The translations under genes were made by a program, and so were the position numbers. Below, in pieces: positions 7,490-16,998 of a DNA stretch of 64,000 bases; position 1 is the first letter of the stretch, and every line of letters starts with the position of its first letter. Under the pieces are notes generated by a model that saw only the letters and a program-made list of their open reading frames with translations, had not been told where the DNA came from and searched no databases. Source of the stretch: Flavobacteriales bacterium (lineage in GTDB: Bacteria > Bacteroidota > Bacteroidia > Flavobacteriales_D > Crocinitomicaceae). The stretch spans positions 45,125 through 109,124 of the forward strand of contig CANFJL010000011.1 of assembly GCA_947447525.1 (NCBI GenBank), given 5' to 3'.

Positions 7490-8968
7490 ATGTCAAAGAT
7501 TATTTTATTATTTCTTTTAATGCAAATTGAGAATAGTTATTCTCAATTTGCATTCTTCAAGGATTATAAATCTGATGAAAACATATTCATTTCAGGTACT
7601 ATAGAAATTGATAAATGTTTTATTTCCTGCGGTGTAATTCAGTCTGGTAGTGGTGCGGCAAAGGGTATATTAACTATTGTTGCAGCTGATGGTGAATTGA
7701 TTAATAGGAGATACATTAATAATCACTATTCAGTTTATTTTTCCTCAATTATAGAGATAAACGATGGTGTTATTGTTTGTGGAGCGATAGCTGATTTTGG
7801 ACTTGCAAACATGAAAGAATGTATTTGGAAATTTGACAAAGCAGGTAATGTTATATGGGAAATTCCGTTTGGCAATAATGGAATTTTAACAAATGATAAT
7901 TCATCACCAACCATACTTAGTACAAATGATGGGTTTCTAGTGCTGTCATCTGAATATGGGGGAATTACCTCAACAGATGGATCAATGACTAAATTTGACA
8001 ATAACGGAAACATCCTTTGGTCTAAATTATTCACGAATGATATAATAGCATTATCAAACGATGTGTGTGTTTATGGCACTGCTTGTTCTGATGGTTACAC
8101 TTTCATTTTAAAAAGCTATATTAACGCATCAATTAACACTCAATATTTTATTATAAAAGTTGATTTTTTTGGCAATGAAATTTGGCGTAAAAACATTACA
8201 AATCTTTCCATGGGAAATTTGAATATAATAGGGAATAAAAACATTATTTACACTGTTAATTCTACCAAAGAAGACAATCTAATTGCAATATTTTGTTCTG
8301 AAGATAATGATTCTAAAAGTCACAGGATTTATTTTGCAAAATTTGATGCTAATGCCAATTTAATAGATGTAAATAAATTATTTGATGAAAGAGATATTGA
8401 TCCTTATAAATTAATTATCAATGAAAATGAAGAAATGTTTTTAATGGGTCTAGACAATTCTAATTTTGGCACAAACACATACTTAGACCTCTTTATTTCA
8501 AAAATAAATTCTAATGGTATTTTAGAATGGGAATCAAATTATGGATACAAAAACAGTAATGAATTATGGTCGGGCGGTATTCTTACTAATGATGGTGGTA
8601 TATTAGTTGGAGGAAGTAAATTTAAATCACATCCACCTTTTGGGTACGATCATTTTTTAGTCAAAACGGATTGTAAAGGATCTGTAACATGGGATTATTC
8701 AAGCTGCTTAACATTGTCTGAGCAAGAAATAACCTGTTTTCCTAATCCTACAGGGGATATTATTTATTTTCATTATCAAAATAACAATCTTGTAAAGTCA
8801 ATTAGAATTCAGTTATTCGATCTGATAGGCAATTTAATTTTTGATCATGAAATCAAGAACTCAAATATTATAAAATTAGACCTATCAGCCCTTGCAAGTT
8901 CAATTTATAATTATAAATTGTTAATTGATGACAATAAAATATTCGTTGGAAAGGTAATGAAGCAATAA
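7490..8968 (+). CDS. Secreted T9SS type A cargo protein with propeller-like repeats
   Basis: Signal peptide; repeated 'KFDNNGNILWSKLF' / 'KINSNGILEWESNYG' units; C-terminal FPNPTGDIIYFHY...LSALASSIYNYKLLIDDNKIFVGKVMKQ. Confidence 0.75.
   Translation: MSKIILLFLLMQIENSYSQFAFFKDYKSDENIFISGTIEIDKCFISCGVIQSGSGAAKGILTIVAADGELINRRYINNHYSVYFSSIIEINDGVIVCGAIADFGLANMKECIWKFDKAGNVIWEIPFGNNGILTNDNSSPTILSTNDGFLVLSSEYGGITSTDGSMTKFDNNGNILWSKLFTNDIIALSNDVCVYGTACSDGYTFILKSYINASINTQYFIIKVDFFGNEIWRKNITNLSMGNLNIIGNKNIIYTVNSTKEDNLIAIFCSEDNDSKSHRIYFAKFDANANLIDVNKLFDERDIDPYKLIINENEEMFLMGLDNSNFGTNTYLDLFISKINSNGILEWESNYGYKNSNELWSGGILTNDGGILVGGSKFKSHPPFGYDHFLVKTDCKGSVTWDYSSCLTLSEQEITCFPNPTGDIIYFHYQNNNLVKSIRIQLFDLIGNLIFDHEIKNSNIIKLDLSALASSIYNYKLLIDDNKIFVGKVMKQ
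7519..7554. repeat. Perfect 17-bp inverted repeat with 2-bp centre, inside the signal-peptide codons
   Basis: AATGCAAATTGAGAATA GT TATTCTCAATTTGCATT. Confidence 0.95.
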
Positions 8969-9081
8969 TGAGCGGGACAAATCCCATTTATTGATGAATT
9001 AAAGAGTGATGAAAACAGCTTAGATGAATTCGTCCTATATTTACAAAAGAATATTGTCAGAATCGTAGGAGATGTTATCGT

Positions 9082-9579
9082 TCACAATACTGGAGCTACG
9101 AAGGTGTTAAAGATACACTTTTCGCGTCGGTATTTTTTGTGAATTAATGCTAAAGATAGCGCTGAGGTAGTAGTAATCACTGCGCCAACCGTGATTATGG
9201 CAAATCTTTCTAATGCGCAAATATCTATGAACATGCCGCCACAGGTTTTCGGCATACTTAATCCCTTAATCCAGATACCTCCACCTAGAGCCATTCCCGC
9301 TAATCCGATATAACTTTGAGCAATAATGGTATTGATCCTAGAAAGTTCTATCCAAGTATTATCCACCTTGATTTTATCAATGGTTATTTCGTTTATTACT
9401 CCTTTTATTCTTGTGTCATAATTCATTGAATTGCTTAATTCAAGTGTTACCTTATCACCTAAGACATAGACTTTTTTGACACTGTTATCAAATTTACTTT
9501 TCACAAAAAAAGTGCTCGAAGTCTGCGCATTAATGCATTGACTGAATAGGATTATAAAAAGGAGGGAAAGATATCTCAT
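9082..9579 (-). CDS. Hypothetical exported/membrane protein
   Basis: MRYLSLLFIILFSQCINA signal-like N-terminus and hydrophobic segments. Confidence 0.45.
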   Translation of the reverse strand: MRYLSLLFIILFSQCINAQTSSTFFVKSKFDNSVKKVYVLGDKVTLELSNSMNYDTRIKGVINEITIDKIKVDNTWIELSRINTIIAQSYIGLAGMALGGGIWIKGLSMPKTCGGMFIDICALERFAIITVGAVITTTSALSLALIHKKYRREKCIFNTFVAPVL

Positions 9580-9792
9580 TTGGATTTGAATTAGGTTTGA
9601 TCAAATGTAATTAAGTTGCTCGTACTCTTATAATCGAATTCCACAAGCTGTAGTTTCTTACTTGCGCAATTTGATAATTATACCTGTCGAATAATCCCGA
9701 CATTTACCATTGTTGAGGCATTAGATTTTCTATAAAAATTACAAGAGAAATCTCAGCGAAGCATAATATATAAATTGCTACATTTAAGGTCT

Positions 9793-10758
9793 ATGCAAAA
9801 AACAGTTGCTGTAACGGGTGCCAGTGGGCACATTGGAAATGTGGTTTGTAGAAAACTGATTGAATTAGGCTATTCGGTAAAAGCCTTTTATCATTCAGAT
9901 GCTACCAGTCTAAAAGACTTGCAACTTACATTGGTTAAAGGCGATATTCTGAATCCAACTGAGGTAAGAAACTTATTAACTGGATGTGATTATGTAATTA
10001 ATTGCGCTGCCATAATTAGTATCAATGGTGATCCAAATGGATTGGTATACAAGACCAATACTCAAGGTCCTGCAAACATTCTTTCCCTAGCCAAGGAACT
10101 TGGAGTAAAAAAAATAATTCATGTCAGCAGTGTACATGCCGTTAATGATTTGCCGCACAACACGCCATATGATGAGACGCGACCTTATAAAACGAAAAAA
10201 GATTTTGCCTACGATTACTCTAAAGCCCAAGGCGAACAAATCATGCTTGCTGGGGCTGAACCCGATGGCTTAGAAGTGGTGGTAGTTAGACCCAGTTGTG
10301 TTATAGGACCTCATGATTTTAAACCTTCTAAAATGGGGGTGGCACTTAAAGGATTCTACAAAAAGAAATTCTTATTCCTTCCCAACGGTGGCTATGACTT
10401 AGTGGATGTTCGAGATCTTTCAGCGTCCATTTGTGCGGCTATTGAACTTGGAATAAACAAAGAAATTTACTTGTTGTCCGGAAAGTATTACCGCTTCAAA
10501 GATTTGGCAAAAGAAATTGGAATGGTGCGTGAGCAAAAGAAAATCATCCTGATATTGCCCAATTGGATTTTAACTTTTAGCCTTCCTTTTGTTTGGCTAG
10601 CAGGTAAAATAAGCCTGACGGCGCCATCACTTACAAAGGAGTCAATTGTTGCCATTACGGAAGGACATCCTGAAATGAATAATGAGAAAGCAAAATCGAT
10701 ACTGCATCATAAAACACGGCCATTACAAGATTCCCTTAGGGATATTTTTAATAATTAA
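9793..10758 (+). CDS. NAD-dependent epimerase/dehydratase (extended SDR)
   Basis: VTGASGHIGNVV Rossmann motif, YDYSKAQGEQ (YxxxK). Start chosen at MQKTVAVTG rather than the 9775 alternative start. Confidence 0.85.
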   Translation: MQKTVAVTGASGHIGNVVCRKLIELGYSVKAFYHSDATSLKDLQLTLVKGDILNPTEVRNLLTGCDYVINCAAIISINGDPNGLVYKTNTQGPANILSLAKELGVKKIIHVSSVHAVNDLPHNTPYDETRPYKTKKDFAYDYSKAQGEQIMLAGAEPDGLEVVVVRPSCVIGPHDFKPSKMGVALKGFYKKKFLFLPNGGYDLVDVRDLSASICAAIELGINKEIYLLSGKYYRFKDLAKEIGMVREQKKIILILPNWILTFSLPFVWLAGKISLTAPSLTKESIVAITEGHPEMNNEKAKSILHHKTRPLQDSLRDIFNN

Positions 10759-10760
10759 GG

Positions 10761-11122
10761 TCCGATATTTATCGGAATTACTATACGTTTCCTCCGTTGT
10801 GTCTTTCGAGAGCTCATCGAGCGGAGTCGAGATGCGCTCAATCCACTTATAGAGCATCGAGCGACTTGTGCTGAGCCTGTCGAAGTAAGTCGAGATGCAC
10901 GGTACCCAGGTCTTAGTTCAATACAATCATTACCTTATGCAAGCTTTCATTTAAAAAATAACTTACTATTCGTTTTCTCCGTTGTGTCTTTCGAGAGCTC
11001 ATCGAGCGACTTGTGCTGAGCCAGTCGCAGTAAGTCGAGAGGTACGCTACCCAAGACTTAATTTTTTCGTTCTTTTGTATCAAGATAAAAAACAAAGAAA
11101 ATAAAGTTCGATATTTATCGGA
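10761..11122. repeat. Composite intergenic repeat: two long diverged repeat copies bracketed by similar short palindromes
   Basis: Copies at about 10779-10916 and 10965-11062 share 'CTATwCGTTTyCTCCGTTGTGTCTTTCGAGAGCTCATCGAGCG...ACTTGTGCTGAGCC'. Flanks TCCGATATTTATCGGA (10761-10776) and TTCGATATTTATCGGA (11107-11122). Confidence 0.85.
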
Positions 11123-11148
11123 CAATAGCAATTCAAAATAAATAATTT

Positions 11149-11913
11149 ATGACCCTTTCTACGCTTAATATGATCACCTTTTCATGGATTGGATTAGCAA
11201 TCGCGGTTCATGTCACCATGTTTTTTATCAAAGCTCCCTTCGGCAGACATACTTCCACCAAATATGGAAGGTCTATTAATAACAAATGGGGCTGGTTTTT
11301 AATGGAATTACCTTCTCTTTTGATTATGGGTTATTTTTTATTCTTTGGTTCTAAATCGCTCTATTCTTATACTTGGATCTTATTCCTCATGTGGATTTTG
11401 CACTATTTTAACCGCACTGTGATTTATCCCTTGCGCATCAAGTCTACCGATAAAAAAATGCCGCTATTCATTGTGCTTAATGCAGTAATTTTTAATCTAT
11501 TTAATGCTGGATTGAACGGTTACTTTTTGGCTGAATTAGCTGATGGTGCCAATTATGCAGATGCTTGGCTAAGCAGTCCGCATTTTATCATTGGAAGTAG
11601 TTTGTTTTTTATTGGGATGGCCATCAACTGGACATCAGATACGCTATTGATAGGTTTAAGAAAAAAAGGAGAAACAGGATATCAAATTCCAAAAGGATTT
11701 TTATTTGATCTGATTTCATCTCCCAATTTATTTGGAGAAATTATAGAATGGACAGGATTTGCTATTCTTGCCTGGAACCTTCCAGCGCTTAGTTTTGCCA
11801 TTTGGACCTTCGCCAATTTAGTGCCAAGAGCATTGAATCACCACCAATGGTATAAAGATAAATTCCCAGATTACCCCAAGAATAGAAAGGCGGTGTTTCC
11901 TTATATATTTTAA
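11149..11913 (+). CDS. Steroid 5-alpha-reductase-like (3-oxo-5-alpha-steroid 4-dehydrogenase family) membrane protein
   Basis: SRD5A-type topology and motifs: GRHTSTKYGRSINNKWGWFLMELPSL, LHYFNRTVIYPLRI, C-terminal YPKNRKAVFPYIF. Confidence 0.75.
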   Translation: MTLSTLNMITFSWIGLAIAVHVTMFFIKAPFGRHTSTKYGRSINNKWGWFLMELPSLLIMGYFLFFGSKSLYSYTWILFLMWILHYFNRTVIYPLRIKSTDKKMPLFIVLNAVIFNLFNAGLNGYFLAELADGANYADAWLSSPHFIIGSSLFFIGMAINWTSDTLLIGLRKKGETGYQIPKGFLFDLISSPNLFGEIIEWTGFAILAWNLPALSFAIWTFANLVPRALNHHQWYKDKFPDYPKNRKAVFPYIF

Positions 11914-11929
11914 TTAAACCTTACATATT

Positions 11930-12517
11930 ATGAATCCTAAAGTACAGTTTTATTTTTCGAAGGAAATTAAGTGGAAGGGAGAAATGGAGCTCTTGCGCGT
12001 CATAACACTGAGTTGTGACTTAGAGGAAGTCTTAAAGTGGGGCGTTCCTTGCTATACTTTTGAGAACAATAATGTAGTCTTAATTCATGGTTTTAAAAAC
12101 TACTGTGCCCTATTGTTTGTCAAAGGTGTCCTGTTGAAAGATCCCAAAGGAATTTTGATTCAACAGACAGAACATGTGCAAGCGCATCGACAAATTCGTT
12201 TTACCCATGTTCAGGAGATCATCGATCAACAAGAGGATATCATAAGCTATATTATGGAAGCCATTGAACTCGAAAAAAATGGAGAAAAAATTCCATTCAA
12301 AAAACCTGAGGAATTTAAAATGGTGGAAGAGTTCAAGATTAGATTAGAAGAAAATATTGACTTAAAAGTTGCTTTTGAGTCCCTAACTCCGGGCAGACAA
12401 AGAGCCTATCTGCTTCACTTTGGCGGAGCAAAACAAAGTTCAACAAGAGCCGCTAGAGTTGATAAATGTATCCCGAATATCCTCAAAGGGATAGGTTTAA
12501 ACGATGCTTACCAATAA
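11930..12517 (+). CDS. YdeI/OmpD-associated family protein (DUF1801-like N-terminus)
   Basis: LEEVLKWGVPCYTFENNNVVLIHGFKNYCALLFVKG and LTPGRQRAYLLHFGGAKQSSTRAARVDKCIPNIL. Confidence 0.7.
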   Translation: MNPKVQFYFSKEIKWKGEMELLRVITLSCDLEEVLKWGVPCYTFENNNVVLIHGFKNYCALLFVKGVLLKDPKGILIQQTEHVQAHRQIRFTHVQEIIDQQEDIISYIMEAIELEKNGEKIPFKKPEEFKMVEEFKIRLEENIDLKVAFESLTPGRQRAYLLHFGGAKQSSTRAARVDKCIPNILKGIGLNDAYQ

Positions 12518-12525
12518 GAACTAAT

Positions 12526-13317
12526 ATGAAAGTGCTACTTCCTATTGTATTGTTGTTTGTCTTGATATTTAATGATGCCTGGACGAAAGATATTATCATC
12601 CTGGACTCTAATGCATTGAAAATTGAAGAACGGGAAGCTATTCTTGTGTTAACGGGTTTTGGTTCTGTTTATCATGCTGCAAAAAATCAGAAATTGAATT
12701 TCAAGCAGCCTGGGTATGATTTGTTTATTCCCGACTACATTGATAAAAAATCTATTGCATTGTGCAGTGAGCATTTAGAGGAATTCATTGTGAAACAAGA
12801 GCTTGCAAAATATAAAAAAATCCATGTATTTGCTTATATCTTAGGCGCTTGGACATTAAATACTTATCTCGAGAACAACACGCTTCCCAATTTAGCGAGT
12901 ATCATCTACGACAGAAGTCCATTACAAGAAAGAGTACCCGGAATTTTAGTGAATTCAAATCCGTTTTTAAGTCGCTTGGTTTTCGGGAAATTAATTGCTG
13001 AGATTGCTCATACTCCTTACCAAGCGCATCAGCAAAAAAATGAAAATATTGGAATATTAATGGAATGCAAAGCCACAAAAATTTTATGGAAAAAGAAAAA
13101 GGAATATGATTTAATGCCTGCTCCTTTCTTTTCTGTTGAAAAACTAAATCAAAGTTATTCAGATTACTGTTATTTTTTCATCTCACACGATGAATTGTAT
13201 ACGCAATTGGAAAAAGTAAGTCCCAGTATCGTTACTTTTTTTAAAACTGGTAAATTTTCCGCTGACGCAAGCAAAGAAGCATGTTCCATCGATCCTTTTA
13301 TAAGTTACCATAAATGA
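12526..13317 (+). CDS. Secreted alpha/beta-hydrolase-like protein lacking an obvious nucleophile Ser
   Basis: ILVLTGFGSVYHAA...YDLFIPDYIDKKS...KIHVFAYILGAWTL; start set to MKVLLPIV, a signal-peptide-like N-terminus. Confidence 0.4.
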   Translation: MKVLLPIVLLFVLIFNDAWTKDIIILDSNALKIEEREAILVLTGFGSVYHAAKNQKLNFKQPGYDLFIPDYIDKKSIALCSEHLEEFIVKQELAKYKKIHVFAYILGAWTLNTYLENNTLPNLASIIYDRSPLQERVPGILVNSNPFLSRLVFGKLIAEIAHTPYQAHQQKNENIGILMECKATKILWKKKKEYDLMPAPFFSVEKLNQSYSDYCYFFISHDELYTQLEKVSPSIVTFFKTGKFSADASKEACSIDPFISYHK

Positions 13318-14123
13318 ATCGAAAAAGGATAAAAATCAACTTACTGTTTATCTTGGCCACCTTGTCCTTATTAATAGCTGGTTATTGGATCCACCCAAGT
13401 GAATCGCTCACACACTTGCTATTCCTTTCCTATTGTTGTATCTGTGGAACATGGATGGTGTATGGCTTAGAATATAGCAAGAGGGAGAATAATTCAATTT
13501 CATCTTTATTCAAGGCACTTAAAAAACATAAAGGTCAACAAGTATTTGTGATTCATTTAATACTACTGACACCCCTCTTTCTATATGTAATTTCGTGGTA
13601 TGCTATTTTCTCCTTGTTTATAATTGCCATATTAGGATTAGTGTATTCCATTGAATTAAAATTTATAAATGTTGGTTTCCAATTAAAACAAGTATTTTTT
13701 CTAAAAAATATAATCATTGGTCTTGCTTGGGGATTATTAGTGCTTCTTGGTGGGAACCATTACGAAGACCCAGCACTTTTAGCCTGTTTTTGTTTAAGTA
13801 CACTTCAAATAATTGTTGGAAGTATTTTAAGAGATGTGGCAGATGTTAACTTTGATATAAAATCAAAAACAAATACAGTTCCTATAATTTTAGGCTTAAA
13901 ATTCACCTTCCCCTTATTACATTTGCTGAACCTAATGAGTACATTAGTGCTCTTGATTTTTTCGAATTCCTGGATGCTCTATTTAGTAGGTTTTGTGATT
14001 GGTTGGAAAGCATTAATCATTGAAAAAGTTAAGCGAAACAACCAAAGTATTTTATGGACCCAAACCTTAAATATCTTAACTTGTTTTTTAATATTAATTT
14101 TAGTTTTAATTTTCAAACAATAA
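13314..14123 (+). CDS. UbiA-like prenyltransferase-family integral membrane protein
   Basis: Hydrophobic multi-TM protein with RDVADVNFDIKSKTNTVPIILGLK, resembling the second Asp-rich motif of UbiA enzymes. Confidence 0.55.
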   Translation: MNRKRIKINLLFILATLSLLIAGYWIHPSESLTHLLFLSYCCICGTWMVYGLEYSKRENNSISSLFKALKKHKGQQVFVIHLILLTPLFLYVISWYAIFSLFIIAILGLVYSIELKFINVGFQLKQVFFLKNIIIGLAWGLLVLLGGNHYEDPALLACFCLSTLQIIVGSILRDVADVNFDIKSKTNTVPIILGLKFTFPLLHLLNLMSTLVLLIFSNSWMLYLVGFVIGWKALIIEKVKRNNQSILWTQTLNILTCFLILILVLIFKQ

Positions 14124-14124
14124 G

Positions 14125-14616
14125 ATGCTGACCCAAATCAATGCCACCTATTTTGCCTGTGCTATCCTAATCTCCTCCACCATTTTTGTTATTGCATGGT
14201 CACTGGATGCTATTACCCATTCTCGTCTTGTGAAAATTGACATAAGCGACAAAGAAATGCAAACCCATAGAATATTAATTCTAAGTTCTGGCTTGATGGA
14301 ATTATGTCTTGTATTAATGTATTGGTTTGACATAGAAATCTTACCGATTTTCATTGCTGCTGTTGTCACGCGAACGGCACATGAATTCATAGACGAATTG
14401 CGCTATCATACAGACCGTTGCACCTTTAGAGAAACTCTTTTGCATTTGATCATGTGGATTACAGTGATTTCAAAAACAAGTTTTTTGTTTATTTGGGGGT
14501 TTTTTACGCACTACCAAGGACTTGAAAAGTTACACCCAGCCTTCTATATTTGGGGAATCCTGATCATTGGAATCATGTCAATAACCAGTGTCAAGGAATG
14601 GAGACAGGGGAAATAG
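14125..14616 (+). CDS. Small multi-TM membrane protein, unknown
   Basis: About 4 hydrophobic segments; immediately downstream of the UbiA-like gene. Confidence 0.5.
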   Translation: MLTQINATYFACAILISSTIFVIAWSLDAITHSRLVKIDISDKEMQTHRILILSSGLMELCLVLMYWFDIEILPIFIAAVVTRTAHEFIDELRYHTDRCTFRETLLHLIMWITVISKTSFLFIWGFFTHYQGLEKLHPAFYIWGILIIGIMSITSVKEWRQGK

Positions 14617-16900
14617 GTTTTTTAGGTTTAGGAGTCTTATAAAACATTAAAACTAAAATGGGGAGTAAGGTCAAATCTGAAATCAAAGCAATAAATAAGG
14701 TGATGCTTATTAGAACGCCCATATAAAAAGATCCAGAAAAATTAGAGAAAATCAACAAGGAAAAACCACAGCACAAGACAAGACTCGACAAAATCATTGC
14801 CTTTCCTCTTTCTAGGTAGGCAGTTTTTAAGGCATAGCTTTTTGATTTCCCCTTCGCCAATTCAATGCGAAACTTTCCTAATAAGTGAATGGTGTCATCG
14901 TATGAGATACCAAAAGCAATCGTAAATATTACCGCTGTACTGGTCTTTAAATTGATCCCAAAATAGCCCATAATGGCGCCGATTACCAATAATGGTATCA
15001 GGTTGGGAATCATACTGATCAGCATCATTCTAAAAGATTTATAAACCAATCCCATAATTAAGGCGATGAGTAAAACAGAAAATATCAAACCTTCTACCAA
15101 GCTTTTTGAGATAAAATGGATATTCTTATCAAACAAATGCGCAGTACCCGTTATGCGGTATTTAATTTTTCCTTTAAATTTCAACTGTCTTAAAAATTTC
15201 TGAAAAGCCTCATTTTTAAGCTGAATGCCTTGGTTGCCGATATCAGGAAAATTCCCATTCATCCTCAATCTTGTTTCAGTAGAATCAATAATTGTTTTTG
15301 AATATTTTCCTTGTCCAATGATCCTGATTATTTTTCTAAATTTCATCAAGTCTCTCCTAGCGCTTGGAATAGAATAAAATTTTCGGCTGCCTAAATGAGA
15401 TGCTCTATTTAAAGATTTTAAAGTTTTACATAAGGAGTTCTTGATTTCCGCACCATAGACTTCTTCAATATAGGTTTCCACTGTATTGATTTCATTCAAC
15501 ACTTCTGGATCCCAAAGATCTAAGTTTTTATCTTTTAATTCAATCGACATGTCAAAAGGTCGAATACCTCCGTAATGCTGATCTAAATAATTAAAATCTT
15601 GTTTTAAAGGTTCTTTGGAACTTAGGTCGTCCATTAGAAAATTATTAGACTCTATCAAACTAATGCCAAAAACACAGATTACGATTAAGATGGCATTGCC
15701 CCAAAGTACTTTTTTTCTATAGGAGATGAGCCATTGAAAAGTCCTGCGTAAAAATTTCTGCCAGAAAGGCGCCTCTTTTTGGGTATTGATATATTTTGGA
15801 ATAGGGAATAAAAGAAAGAGAATGGGTAATAAAACGATGGTGAAAAAATAAGCAATCAAAGTTCCTGCGCCTGCCACCAAACCAAATACTTGAACTGGAA
15901 TTACATCTACAAAATATAAACTTCCAAAACCAATGGCAGTAGTAATTGAAGTTAAAAAAGCTGAAAAGGCAATTTCTTTGTAGGTCAAGATCACAGCATC
16001 TCGTTTTGACATACCAGATCTAATTCCTTCGAGAAATCTCGAGACAATGTAAATTACATCTGCCATGGCTACGACAAACATAATGGTAGGAAGCGTAACA
16101 AGAAGAATATTTATGGGTTCTTTAAACCATGACATGCCGCCAATTAACCATAAGGTAGCCATCAAAATCACGGACAAGGGGACGATTACTCCCCAACCCG
16201 AACGAAAAGTAAAAAATAAGAAAACGACGACTAGTAGACAACTCAGGATGATAAAGAAAACCATTTCTTGCATCATTTTCTCTACATATAATTTTTGTCC
16301 AATGGTCCTTCCAGCGATATGAACCCCATCGAAATGGAATTTATTAATTTCTAGATGTAGTTTTTGAAGCAGGAGATCGCTTTTGTTTTTTTTGATGTAA
16401 TCTTCATGCCTAATATAAAGACAAACTGATTTCGCATCTTTTGAAATCAGAGCATTCAACAATTCATCTGTATGAAAAATTCGAGTGGAATCTCGTTTCA
16501 GATCAATATTTTTAAGATCTAGGTAAGGTCGTGAGGATCTTCCGCCAAAAGGGAATAAGAATTCTTCTTGAACTTCAGTGATGGAACCTACAAAAGTTAC
16601 ATAAGGAACCTTTTCATTTATTGATTTGGTAAGCGCGGCAATCTGCTTTAAAAATCTTTGATCAAAAACACCTTTTTTTCTTTCAATGGCAACCAAAAGA
16701 AAATCATTATCAGAATCAAATAATTTACGGTGGGACTTAAAAAAGACAGTCTCTTCGTCTTGCTCAGGGAAAAATTTCTCGAAATTATAATCAAACTTTA
16801 AATAATTTAATCCCCATGCGACGAAAAAAGTCAATCCCAGAATCAGCGTAAGCGCCCAAAAGGCAATTCGATTGAGTTTTTTTTCTTCTGGTATTTTCAA
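14591..16900 (-). CDS. RND/MMPL-family transporter
   Basis: Two MMPL-like halves (GWGVIVPLSVILMATLWLIGGMSWF..., FGISYDDTIHLLGKFR) with large periplasmic loops. Confidence 0.85.
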   Translation of the reverse strand: MKIPEEKKLNRIAFWALTLILGLTFFVAWGLNYLKFDYNFEKFFPEQDEETVFFKSHRKLFDSDNDFLLVAIERKKGVFDQRFLKQIAALTKSINEKVPYVTFVGSITEVQEEFLFPFGGRSSRPYLDLKNIDLKRDSTRIFHTDELLNALISKDAKSVCLYIRHEDYIKKNKSDLLLQKLHLEINKFHFDGVHIAGRTIGQKLYVEKMMQEMVFFIILSCLLVVVFLFFTFRSGWGVIVPLSVILMATLWLIGGMSWFKEPINILLVTLPTIMFVVAMADVIYIVSRFLEGIRSGMSKRDAVILTYKEIAFSAFLTSITTAIGFGSLYFVDVIPVQVFGLVAGAGTLIAYFFTIVLLPILFLLFPIPKYINTQKEAPFWQKFLRRTFQWLISYRKKVLWGNAILIVICVFGISLIESNNFLMDDLSSKEPLKQDFNYLDQHYGGIRPFDMSIELKDKNLDLWDPEVLNEINTVETYIEEVYGAEIKNSLCKTLKSLNRASHLGSRKFYSIPSARRDLMKFRKIIRIIGQGKYSKTIIDSTETRLRMNGNFPDIGNQGIQLKNEAFQKFLRQLKFKGKIKYRITGTAHLFDKNIHFISKSLVEGLIFSVLLIALIMGLVYKSFRMMLISMIPNLIPLLVIGAIMGYFGINLKTSTAVIFTIAFGISYDDTIHLLGKFRIELAKGKSKSYALKTAYLERGKAMILSSLVLCCGFSLLIFSNFSGSFYMGVLISITLFIALISDLTLLPILVLMFYKTPKPKKPISPVSIP

Positions 16901-16998
16901 AATGTAATTTTGGTTAAAGTTAAACAGTTACTTCGCTTATTGTTAAATTTATCAATTCAAAATAACTCAGGCTACTTTCAAAAGCGAAACGACTACAC

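Noticed and set aside
10797-11040. Treating GTGCTGAGCCTGTCGAAG as a novel motif in itself
   Set aside because: This word is a common REP-like intergenic repeat in many bacteria; only the local bracketed architecture is reported as unusual.
10913-11131. ORF 10913-11131 (-)
   Set aside because: Falls inside the composite intergenic repeat; likely chance open frame.
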